From assembly GCF_019345465.1 (NCBI RefSeq), contig NZ_JAHKRC010000014.1, positions 1 to 64,000 on the forward strand: a DNA stretch of 64,000 bases, read 5' to 3'. Below, piece after piece: positions 33,035 to 40,964 of the stretch. A model generated the notes under the pieces. That model made no database searches, had not been told where the DNA came from, and saw nothing but the letters and a program-made list of their open reading frames with translations. Position 1 is the stretch's first letter, and the number at the start of each line of letters is the position of its first letter. A program made the translations under genes and the position numbers. This stretch comes from Pseudomonas sp. NKUCC02_KPG (GTDB lineage: Bacteria; Pseudomonadota; Gammaproteobacteria; Pseudomonadales; Pseudomonadaceae).

Positions 33035-33421
33035 ATGCGTCATCGTAAAAGTGGTCGTCACCTGAGCCGCACTAGCTCCCACCGCAAGGCTATGTTTCAA
33101 AACATGGCAGTGTCGTTGTTTGAGCACGAGCTGATCAAAACGACTCTGCCGAAAGCCAAAGAATTGCGTCGCGTTGCTGAGCCGCTGATTACTCTGGCCA
33201 AGAATGATTGTCTGGCTAACCGCCGTCTGGCCTTCGACCGTACGCGTTCGAAAGCCATCGTTGGTAAGCTGTTCAACGATCTGGGCAAGCGTTATGCAAC
33301 TCGTGAGGGTGGCTACCTGCGCATCCTCAAGTGCGGTTTCCGCGCTGGCGACAACGCGCCTATGGCGTACGTCGAGTTGGTTGATCGTCCAGTTGGCGGT
33401 GAAGCTGTATCCGCTGAGTAA
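33035..33421 (+). CDS. rplQ: 50S ribosomal protein L17
   Basis: L17 is near the tunnel exit. The 128-aa protein begins MRHRKSGRHLSRTSSHRKAM. It is the last gene of the ribosomal supercluster and is followed by a strong terminator. Confidence 0.97.
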   Translation: MRHRKSGRHLSRTSSHRKAMFQNMAVSLFEHELIKTTLPKAKELRRVAEPLITLAKNDCLANRRLAFDRTRSKAIVGKLFNDLGKRYATREGGYLRILKCGFRAGDNAPMAYVELVDRPVGGEAVSAE

Positions 33422-33440
33422 GACGTCAGTCTCTACAAAG

Positions 33441-33466
33441 AACCGGGCCTAGTGCCCGGTTTTTTG
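33441..33466 (+). terminator. Terminator of the alpha operon
   Basis: ACCGGGC / GCCCGGT with a CTAGT loop and a following TTTTTT run closes the rpsM-rplQ transcript. Confidence 0.92.
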
Positions 33467-33594
33467 TGCCTGTTAGATTAGTATTCTCTATTGATTCTGA
33501 TCATTTAATGCATTTGCCCGTGAGTAGATCATGGTCAATACTCCTCCTCAGCCGATTAGCCGGCAGCACAAAGACTGACTGAGGAAGCAAACAC

Positions 33595-35043
33595 ATGAGC
33601 CAGACCAAAACGCTTACAACCGCCAGCGGCGCTCCAGTTGCTGATAACCAGAATTCTCGTTCTGCTGGCCCTCGCGGCCCTTTGCTACTCGACGATTTTC
33701 ATCTGATCGAGAAGCTCGCTCACTTCAACCGGGAAAACATTCCGGAGCGTCGTGTGCACGCCAAGGGTTCAGGTGCACACGGCACCTTCACACTGACCCG
33801 TGACATGGCTCAGTACAGCAGTGCCAAGCTGTTCGACACCATCGGCAAGCAAACGCCCACTTTTCTGCGTTTTTCAACCGTAGGTGGCGAACGTGGCTCG
33901 GCCGATACCGAACGCGATCCTCGCGGCTTTGCGCTTAAGTTCTACACCGAGGAAGGTAACTGGGACATCGTGGGTAACAACACCCCCGTGTTCTTCATTC
34001 GTGATCCACTTAAGTTTCCTGATTTTATCCACACCCAAAAGCGTCTGCCGCAAAGCAACCTGAAAAGCGCGCAGATGATGTGGGATTTCTGGTCGCACTC
34101 GCCGGAGTCGCTGCACCAGGTCACCATCCTGTTCTCTGATCGTGGCATTCCCGATGGCTACCGTCACATGCACGGGTTTGGCAGTCATACCTACAGCCTG
34201 ATCAATGCAGCGGGTGAGCGTCACTGGGTCAAATGGCACTACAAGACCAAGCAAGGTATCAAAAACCTGCCGCCTGCCGAGGCTGCACGACTTGCAGGTA
34301 CTGACCCGGACTACGCACAGCGGGATTTGTTTGGTGCCATTGAGCGCGGTGATTTCCCGAAATGGCGTGTCTGCATGCAAATCATGACCGAAGCGCAAGC
34401 CGCCGCACACTACGAAAATCCGTTCGACGTGACCAAAACCTGGTCGCAGAAAGAGTTTCCATTGATTGAAATCGGTGAACTTGAGTTGAACCGTAATCCG
34501 CTCAACTACTTCGCAGAAGTCGAGCAAGCTGCGTTTGGTCCCAGCAACATGGTCCCAGGTGTCGGCTTGTCTCCGGATCGTATGCTCCAAGGTCGTGTGT
34601 TCGCTTATGCCGATGCCCATCGCTACCGTGTAGGCACCAACCATCAGCACCTGCCGATCAACGCACCACGGGTGCCTGTGCATAACTATCAGCGTGATGG
34701 CTCAATGGCTTTTGGCAATAATGGTGGTGCTGCGCCGAACTACGAGCCCAACAGCTACGCTGATGCGCCAAAACAAGCGCCGCAGTTCGCCGAGCCGCCT
34801 TTGGCCCTGAGTGGTGCGGCGGATCGTTACGATCATCGCGTTGACAGCGATTACTACAGTCACGCGGGTGCATTGTTCCGCCTGATGAATGACGAGCAGA
34901 AAGCCCTGCTCATCAATAACATCGCAGGGGCAATGGACGGGGTTTCGGCCGACGTCGTGGAGCGTCAGTTGCAACATTTCTACAATGCCGATCAGGCTTA
35001 CGGTGACGGTGTCGCCAAAGCGCTGGGCGTAAAGGCTAAGTAA
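33595..35043 (+). CDS. katA: Catalase KatA (clade 3, small subunit haem catalase)
   Basis: KatA breaks down hydrogen peroxide to water and oxygen. The 482-aa length fits small-subunit monofunctional catalases. Catalytic His55 lies in ERRVHAKGSG, the Asn of VGNNTPVFFIRD lies near residue 128, and the haem-ligating Tyr338 lies in RVFAYADAHRYR. No signal peptide was seen. It follows rplQ directly, as in other pseudomonads, and its own terminator is downstream. The 128-base upstream gap gave no convincing OxyR site by eye. Confidence 0.96.
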   Translation: MSQTKTLTTASGAPVADNQNSRSAGPRGPLLLDDFHLIEKLAHFNRENIPERRVHAKGSGAHGTFTLTRDMAQYSSAKLFDTIGKQTPTFLRFSTVGGERGSADTERDPRGFALKFYTEEGNWDIVGNNTPVFFIRDPLKFPDFIHTQKRLPQSNLKSAQMMWDFWSHSPESLHQVTILFSDRGIPDGYRHMHGFGSHTYSLINAAGERHWVKWHYKTKQGIKNLPPAEAARLAGTDPDYAQRDLFGAIERGDFPKWRVCMQIMTEAQAAAHYENPFDVTKTWSQKEFPLIEIGELELNRNPLNYFAEVEQAAFGPSNMVPGVGLSPDRMLQGRVFAYADAHRYRVGTNHQHLPINAPRVPVHNYQRDGSMAFGNNGGAAPNYEPNSYADAPKQAPQFAEPPLALSGAADRYDHRVDSDYYSHAGALFRLMNDEQKALLINNIAGAMDGVSADVVERQLQHFYNADQAYGDGVAKALGVKAK

Positions 35044-35060
35044 GTCTAAGTGAGAAGCAG

Positions 35061-35085
35061 AACCGCCCTCAATAGGGCGGTTTTT
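35061..35085 (+). terminator. katA terminator
   Basis: AACCGCCCT / AGGGCGGTT is a perfect 9-bp stem with a CAAT loop, followed by TTT. Confidence 0.9.
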
Positions 35086-35198
35086 GCGTTATTTAGGTCT
35101 GTTTTCTCTACAAATACAGGATTTTATAGCGATTGAGTCGTGACCTCTCAGTCAGCTTGGTTCAAACTACAGGCTTTCAAGCAGGGAGATGTGCGGCG

Positions 35199-35663
35199 AT
35201 GCAAGGGCACCCGGACGTAATCGATTACCTCAACACGTTGCTCACCGGCGAGCTGGCTGCACGTGATCAATACTTTGTTCATTCCCGCATGTACGAGGAC
35301 TGGGGATTTACCAAGCTCTACGAGCGCATCAACCACGAAATGGAAGAAGAGGCACAACACGCTGATGCGTTGATGCGCCGGATTCTGATGCTTGAAGGTA
35401 CTCCGCGCATGCGCCCGGATGATCTGGATGTGGGCACCACCGTGCCGGATATGTTCGCGGCTGACCTGCGCCTTGAATACAAGGTCCGCGCTGCGCTGTG
35501 CAAAGGTATTGCACTGTGTGAGCAGCACAAGGACTACGTAAGCCGTGACATGTTGCGCATTCAGTTGGCAGACACCGAAGAAGATCACACCTACTGGCTG
35601 GAAAAACAGCTGGGCCTGATCAAAACGATAGGTCTGCAGAACTACCTGCAATCGCAGTTCTGA
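35199..35663 (+). CDS. bfrA: Bacterioferritin-family iron storage protein (BfrA/FtnA type)
   Basis: This protein oxidises and stores iron in a 24-mer shell. The 154-aa form starting MQGHPDVIDYLNTLL at 35199 has an AGGGAG site and is the family start; an in-frame ATG at 35133 adds 22 unlike residues. The ferroxidase ligands Glu18, Glu51, His54, Glu93, Glu127 and His130 are all present. Residue 52, the haem-ligating Met of true bacterioferritins, is Ala here (EEEAQHAD). The protein is thus probably a haem-free ferritin like P. aeruginosa FtnA, the product first named BfrA. It sits between katA and uvrA, pairing iron storage with peroxide defence. Confidence 0.93.
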   Translation: MQGHPDVIDYLNTLLTGELAARDQYFVHSRMYEDWGFTKLYERINHEMEEEAQHADALMRRILMLEGTPRMRPDDLDVGTTVPDMFAADLRLEYKVRAALCKGIALCEQHKDYVSRDMLRIQLADTEEDHTYWLEKQLGLIKTIGLQNYLQSQF

Positions 35664-35680
35664 TCGGCGTAAGCCTCAAC

Positions 35681-35718
35681 AAAAAGCCCCTGCCATCTCA
35701 CGATGGCAGGGGCTTTTT
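35681..35718. terminator. Bidirectional terminator between bfrA and uvrA
   Basis: A 17-bp perfect stem AAAAAGCCCCTGCCATC / GATGGCAGGGGCTTTTT with a TCAC loop lies between the two convergent genes and has T-tracts for both strands. Confidence 0.95.
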
Positions 35719-35729
35719 CTTACTGCGAT

Positions 35730-38564
35730 TTAAGCTTTGTCGCGAATCAACAACGGTTTCAGATAGAAGCCCGTATGAGATTGCGACATCTCGGATACTT
35801 CTTCCGGAGTGCCGGTTGCGATGATCTGACCACCCTTGGAACCGCCTTCAGGTCCCAGGTCAACCAGCCAGTCAGCAGTCTTGATCACATCCAGGTTGTG
35901 CTCGATCACCACCACGGTATTGCCGTGATCGCGTAGACGATGCAATACATCCAACAACTGCTGAATATCGGCAAAGTGCAAACCTGTAGTAGGTTCATCG
36001 AGGATATACAGCGTTTTACCGGTATCGCGCTTGGACAGCTCGCGGGACAGTTTCACCCGTTGTGCCTCGCCGCCTGACAGCGTTGTGGCGGACTGCCCCA
36101 GCTTGATGTATGACAGGCCTACATCCATCAGCGTTTGCAGCTTACGCGCCAGGGCTGGTACTGCATCGAAGAACACGCGTGCTTCCTCAATGGTCATCTC
36201 CAGCACTTCGTGAATGCTCTTGCCCTTGTATTTGATTTCAAGGGTCTCACGGTTATATCGCTTGCTCTTGCACACATCGCAAGGCACGTAGATGTCAGGC
36301 AGAAAGTGCATTTCTACCTTGATCAAGCCATCACCCTGACAGGCCTCGCAGCGCCCACCTTTCACGTTGAATGAAAAACGCCCTGGACCATAGCCCCGCG
36401 AGCGGGATTCCGGTACGCCGGAGAACAACTCGCGTATCGGCGTGAACAGTCCGGTATAGGTAGCAGGGTTGGAGCGTGGTGTGCGGCCAATCGGGCTCTG
36501 GTCGATGTCTACGACCTTGTCCAGATGCTCCAGGCCTTTGATGCTGTCGTGAGCCGCGGCTTCCAGCGTGGTTGCGCCGTTGAGTGCCGTGGCGCTGAGC
36601 GGGTAGAGCGTGTTGTTGATCAGTGTCGACTTGCCCGAGCCCGAAACCCCGGTCACGCAGGTCAGCAGGCCTATAGGAATTTCCAGGTCCACGTTGCGCA
36701 AGTTGTTGCCGCGAGCGCCCTTGAGCGACAGCGTCAGCTTCTTGTCGCGTGGGGTGCGTTTGGCCGGCACGGCGATCTTCACCCGGCCCGACAAGTACTT
36801 GCCAGTCAGCGAGTCAGGGTGCGCCATGACCTCGGCCGGTGTGCCCTGCGCGACGATATGCCCGCCATGCACGCCCGCGCCCGGGCCAATGTCCACTACG
36901 TAGTCCGCCAGACGAATTGCATCCTCGTCGTGCTCCACCACAATCACCGTGTTGCCGATATCGCGCAGATGCTTGAGGGTGCCCAGCAATCGGTCGTTAT
37001 CGCGCTGATGCAGGCCAATGGAGGGCTCATCGAGGATGTACAGCACCCCGACCAGTCCTGCGCCAATCTGGCTGGCCAGACGAATACGCTGGGCTTCACC
37101 GCCAGACAACGTATCGGCACTGCGATCCAGTGACAGATAGTCGAGCCCCACATTCACCAGAAACTGCAGACGCTCGCGGATTTCCTTGAGAATCTTGTCG
37201 GCAATTTCGCCGCGACGCCCGGTCAGGCTCAGGGTGCTGAAGTACTCGGTCGCATCGCCAATAGGCATATTGGTCACGGCCGGGAGGGTTTTTTCGCCGA
37301 CCCACACATGACGGGCTTCGCGGCGCAGACGGGTACCGCGGCAGTCCGGGCATGCCTGGGTGCTAAGGAACTTGGCCAGCTCTTCGCGCACGGTGGCCGA
37401 TTCAGTTTCACGGTAGCGCCGCTCAAGGTTCGGCACGATGCCTTCAAACGGATGCGCGCGTTTAACGATGTCGCCGCGGTCATTCAGATAGCGGAAATCG
37501 ACATTCTGCGTGCCGCTGCCGTACAGGATGACTTTTTGTTTGTCAGCCGCCAGCTCGCTGAACGGTACTTCAAGGCTGAAGTCGTAATGCTTGGCCAGCG
37601 CTCCCAGCATCTGGAAGTAATAAACGTTACGCCTGTCCCAGCCGCGAATCGCGCCCTCTGCCAGGGTTAGCTCGCCATTGACCAGGCGCTTGATGTCAAA
37701 AAACTGCTTGACCCCCAGGCCGTCACAGGTCGGGCATGCGCCAGCCGGGTTGTTGAAGGAGAACAGCTTGGGCTCCAGCTCGCTGATCGCGTGGCCGCAG
37801 ATCGGGCAGGCGAAGCGTGCGGAGAAGATCATCTCTTCGCCCGGCTCGTCGTCCATCGGCGCGACCAGGGCAATGCCATCGGCCAGCTTCAGCGCGGTCT
37901 CGAATGATTCGGCCAGGCGCTGCTGCAGGTCAGCCCGCACTTTAAAGCGGTCGACCACCACGTCGATGGTGTGCTTCTTCTGCTTGTCGAGTTTGGGCAG
38001 TTCATCCAGCTCACAGAGCTTGCCGTTGACGCGAGCCCGCACGAAGCCCTGGGCCCGCAGCTCTTCGAATACGGAGAGGTGTTCACCCTTGCGCTCGCGA
38101 ATGACCGGAGCCAGCAACATCAGTTTGCTGCCTTCAGGCTGCGCCAGCACCAGATCGACCATTTGGCTGACGGTCTGGGCTTCAAGGGGGATGTCGTGAT
38201 CCGGGCAGCGGGGGATGCCGACGCGGGCGTACAGCAAGCGCAGGTAATCGTAAATTTCGGTAATGGTGCCAACCGTGGAGCGCGGGTTGTGCGAAGTCGA
38301 TTTTTGCTCGATGGATATCGCTGGCGACAGACCTTCGATGGTATCGACGTCAGGCTTTTCCATCATGGAAAGGAACTGCCGCGCATAGGCGGACAACGAC
38401 TCGACATAACGGCGCTGGCCTTCAGCATACAAAGTGTCAAACGCCAGGGATGATTTGCCGGAGCCAGACAGTCCGGTGATGACGATCAGTTTGTCCCTTG
38501 GCAGGGTCAGGTCGATGTTCTTCAGGTTGTGGGTTCGTGCCCCACGTATCAGGATCTTGTCCAC
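35730..38564 (-). CDS. uvrA: Excinuclease ABC subunit A
   Basis: UvrA finds bulky DNA lesions and loads UvrB in nucleotide excision repair. The 944-aa protein has two ABC ATPase modules with Walker A motifs GLSGSGKSSLAF and GVSGSGKSTL, two LSGGEAQR signatures, and zinc sites CPICGHAI...CPTC and CEACQGDG...CDVC. The start is taken as the GTG at 38562-38564 (VDKILIRGARTHN), the family start, with a GAGG site; longer in-frame reading adds 29 unlike residues. A MFS gene is divergent, so uvrA and ssb are not directly paired as in enterics. No LexA-type CTG-N10-CAG box was found upstream. Confidence 0.97.
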   Translation of the reverse strand: MDKILIRGARTHNLKNIDLTLPRDKLIVITGLSGSGKSSLAFDTLYAEGQRRYVESLSAYARQFLSMMEKPDVDTIEGLSPAISIEQKSTSHNPRSTVGTITEIYDYLRLLYARVGIPRCPDHDIPLEAQTVSQMVDLVLAQPEGSKLMLLAPVIRERKGEHLSVFEELRAQGFVRARVNGKLCELDELPKLDKQKKHTIDVVVDRFKVRADLQQRLAESFETALKLADGIALVAPMDDEPGEEMIFSARFACPICGHAISELEPKLFSFNNPAGACPTCDGLGVKQFFDIKRLVNGELTLAEGAIRGWDRRNVYYFQMLGALAKHYDFSLEVPFSELAADKQKVILYGSGTQNVDFRYLNDRGDIVKRAHPFEGIVPNLERRYRETESATVREELAKFLSTQACPDCRGTRLRREARHVWVGEKTLPAVTNMPIGDATEYFSTLSLTGRRGEIADKILKEIRERLQFLVNVGLDYLSLDRSADTLSGGEAQRIRLASQIGAGLVGVLYILDEPSIGLHQRDNDRLLGTLKHLRDIGNTVIVVEHDEDAIRLADYVVDIGPGAGVHGGHIVAQGTPAEVMAHPDSLTGKYLSGRVKIAVPAKRTPRDKKLTLSLKGARGNNLRNVDLEIPIGLLTCVTGVSGSGKSTLINNTLYPLSATALNGATTLEAAAHDSIKGLEHLDKVVDIDQSPIGRTPRSNPATYTGLFTPIRELFSGVPESRSRGYGPGRFSFNVKGGRCEACQGDGLIKVEMHFLPDIYVPCDVCKSKRYNRETLEIKYKGKSIHEVLEMTIEEARVFFDAVPALARKLQTLMDVGLSYIKLGQSATTLSGGEAQRVKLSRELSKRDTGKTLYILDEPTTGLHFADIQQLLDVLHRLRDHGNTVVVIEHNLDVIKTADWLVDLGPEGGSKGGQIIATGTPEEVSEMSQSHTGFYLKPLLIRDKA

Positions 38565-38761
38565 TGCGGCCTCGCTTGGCGGGCATAACGTAAACGAATG
38601 AGTATACGGATCTGTATGAAAGCTGTGCAGGCCTTGATGGCACGATGTCATTCAAGCAGCCTTTATAACTTTTGCGTGACAAAGCGTCGCGGCTCTCTCG
38701 CGTATGTGCTGTTACTCGATGGGACTGATAGAATCGCCGCCGGTTCACATGAGGTTTTTCC

Positions 38762-40153
38762 ATGCACGATCCCCACAGCGAACGCATGAGTAGCGGCGAG
38801 ACCCGAGCGGCAAGCGGTCTGGCCCTGGTGTTCGCCTTCCGTATGCTAGGCATGTTTATGGTGTTGCCGGTTTTGGCAACCTATGGGATGGACCTTGCCG
38901 GTGCGACGCCCGCCCTGATAGGTCTGGCAATTGGCGCTTATGGCCTGACCCAAGCCATTTTTCAGATCCCGTTTGGTGTGATTTCCGACCGTATTGGACG
39001 GCGCCCGGTCATTTATCTGGGGCTGATTGTCTTCGCCTTGGGTAGCGTGCTGGCGGCTAACTCAGATTCGATTTGGGGCGTTATCGCGGGACGAATCCTG
39101 CAGGGGGCGGGTGCAATTTCTGCTGCCGTTATGGCGCTTTTGTCTGACCTCACCCGTGAGCAGCACCGCACCAAGGCGATGGCCATGATCGGCATGACCA
39201 TTGGTTTGTCATTTGCGGTTGCAATGGTCGTGGGGCCACTGCTGACCCGTGCCTTTGGTCTGTCTGGCCTGTTTCTGGCGACAGGTGCCATGGCACTGCT
39301 GGGGATCGTGATTGTCATGTTCATGGTGCCGCGCTCGACCGGGACCTTGCAGCACCGCGAGTCCGGCGTGGCCAGGCAGGCTTTGCTGCCAACCTTGCGC
39401 CATCCCGACCTGCTGCGTCTGGATCTCGGCATTTTTGTGTTGCACGCCATGTTGATGTCGAGCTTTATCGCGTTGCCGCTGGCTCTGGTCGAAAAGGCCG
39501 GACTGCCCAAGGAGCAGCACTGGTGGGTGTACCTGACAGCCTTGCTGATTTCTTTCTTCGCCATGATCCCGTTCATTATCTATGGCGAAAAGAAACGCAA
39601 AATGAAACGAGTTTTACTCGGTGCCGTCGCGACGTTGATGCTCACTGAGCTATTCTTCTGGCAGTTTGGCGACAGCTTGCGCGCATTGGTGATTGGTACC
39701 GTAGTGTTCTTTACCGCGTTCAACCTGCTTGAGGCTTCATTGCCTTCGCTGATCAGCAAAGTTTCACCGGCGGGTGGCAAGGGCACGGCGATGGGGGTCT
39801 ATTCCACCAGTCAATTCCTGGGTTCGGCACTGGGTGGCATACTCGGCGGCTGGTTATTCCAGCATGGCGGTTTGTCGGTTGTGTTCCTTGGAGGCGCAGG
39901 TCTGGCTGCACTCTGGTTGGCCTTTGCTGTTACCATGCGTGAACCACCATATGTAACCAGCCTGCGCTTGCCGTTATCGCCTGAGGCGCTCCGCGAAGCA
40001 GGTCTGACCGAGCGTTTGAAGGCAGTTGCTGGCGTTACAGATGCAGTGATCGTGGCTGAAGAAGCTGCGATTTATATCAAATTGGACACCGAACTATTGG
40101 ATCGCGCGACACTCGAGCAGTTGGTTAACCCAGCGCCGACGTGCGAAGCCTAG
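38762..40153 (+). CDS. YajR-like MFS transporter with C-terminal ferredoxin-fold domain
   Basis: The 463-aa protein has twelve predicted membrane segments (about residues 18-400), the MFS loop motif GVISDRIGRRPV (about 73-84) and a soluble C-terminal part (about 405-460) with VAGVTDAVIVAEEAAIYIKL. This layout matches YajR-type drug:H+ antiporter-like proteins, which carry a C-terminal YAM domain. The substrate is not known. It starts a plus-strand unit with ssb 9 bases downstream and is divergent from uvrA. MFS-ssb linkage beside uvrA is usual in Pseudomonas. Confidence 0.88.
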   Translation: MHDPHSERMSSGETRAASGLALVFAFRMLGMFMVLPVLATYGMDLAGATPALIGLAIGAYGLTQAIFQIPFGVISDRIGRRPVIYLGLIVFALGSVLAANSDSIWGVIAGRILQGAGAISAAVMALLSDLTREQHRTKAMAMIGMTIGLSFAVAMVVGPLLTRAFGLSGLFLATGAMALLGIVIVMFMVPRSTGTLQHRESGVARQALLPTLRHPDLLRLDLGIFVLHAMLMSSFIALPLALVEKAGLPKEQHWWVYLTALLISFFAMIPFIIYGEKKRKMKRVLLGAVATLMLTELFFWQFGDSLRALVIGTVVFFTAFNLLEASLPSLISKVSPAGGKGTAMGVYSTSQFLGSALGGILGGWLFQHGGLSVVFLGGAGLAALWLAFAVTMREPPYVTSLRLPLSPEALREAGLTERLKAVAGVTDAVIVAEEAAIYIKLDTELLDRATLEQLVNPAPTCEA

Positions 40154-40162
40154 GAGAACGTT

Positions 40163-40693
40163 ATGGCCCGTGGGGTTAACAAAGTTATATTGGTCGGCAC
40201 GTGCGGCCAGGATCCCGAAGTTCGCTACTTGCCTAACGGTAATGCCGTGACCAACCTGAGTCTGGCAACCAGCGAACAGTGGACTGACAAGCAGACCGGT
40301 CAGAAAGTCGAAAAGACTGAATGGCACCGTGTATCGATGTTCGGCAAAGTTGCCGAAATCGCTGGCGAATACCTGCGCAAGGGTTCGCAGGTTTACATCG
40401 AAGGCAAGCTGCAGACCCGCGAGTGGGAAAAAGACGGTATCAAGCGTTACACCACCGAAATCGTGGTCGACATGCAAGGCACCATGCAGCTGTTGGGTGG
40501 CCGTCCACAGGGCGACCAGCAAAACCAGGGCGGTGGTAACAACTACCAGCAACAGCAATCCGCTCCGCGTCAGCAGGCTCAACGCCCTGCGCCGCAACAG
40601 CAGCCTCAGCAGCAGTCGCGTCCAGCGCCGCAACAGCAGGCACCACAACCTGCTCCGGACTTCGACAGCTTCGATGATGATATTCCATTCTGA
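40163..40693 (+). CDS. ssb: Single-stranded DNA-binding protein
   Basis: SSB coats single-stranded DNA and recruits repair and replication partners. The 176-aa protein has the OB fold (about 1-112, MARGVNKVILVGTCGQDPEV), a long Gln/Pro-rich linker (about 113-164) and the acidic partner-binding tip DFDSFDDDIPF. It lies 9 bases after the MFS gene and is closed by a strong terminator. Confidence 0.97.
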   Translation: MARGVNKVILVGTCGQDPEVRYLPNGNAVTNLSLATSEQWTDKQTGQKVEKTEWHRVSMFGKVAEIAGEYLRKGSQVYIEGKLQTREWEKDGIKRYTTEIVVDMQGTMQLLGGRPQGDQQNQGGGNNYQQQQSAPRQQAQRPAPQQQPQQQSRPAPQQQAPQPAPDFDSFDDDIPF

Positions 40694-40726
40694 TTTGTAG
40701 CTTTCGAGCTGCATTGAAGTACTGAG

Positions 40727-40763
40727 AAAGGCCCGTCGCTGACACAGCGACGGGCCTTTTTTT
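40727..40763 (+). terminator. ssb terminator
   Basis: AAAGGCCCGTCGCT pairs with AGCGACGGGCCTTT (14 bp, GACAC loop) and runs into TTTTTTT. Beyond it the roughly 200 bases up to the MscS gene hold no recognised gene; a small CGCAC/GTGCG hairpin lies at 40839-40852. Confidence 0.93.
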
Positions 40764-40964
40764 GTGCCGCGCATTTGGAAGGGAGGGCACGGTTGACCCG
40801 TGACAGGGCGCGCTTGAGTTGCATATGAGAGAGTTTTCGCACGAAGGTGCGGGGTTAATCCGTGTATTGACTACGCTGTACCGGGAACTGCGCGTCGAGT
40901 TGCCAGCTGAATTTTTGGCTGGTTGCGATCTGCTCGCCAGACTTGTCCAGGGGGATCTCAAGGT

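Noticed and set aside
38600..38632. LexA box at uvrA
   Set aside because: CTGTATG is present but no CAG follows at the required N10 spacing.
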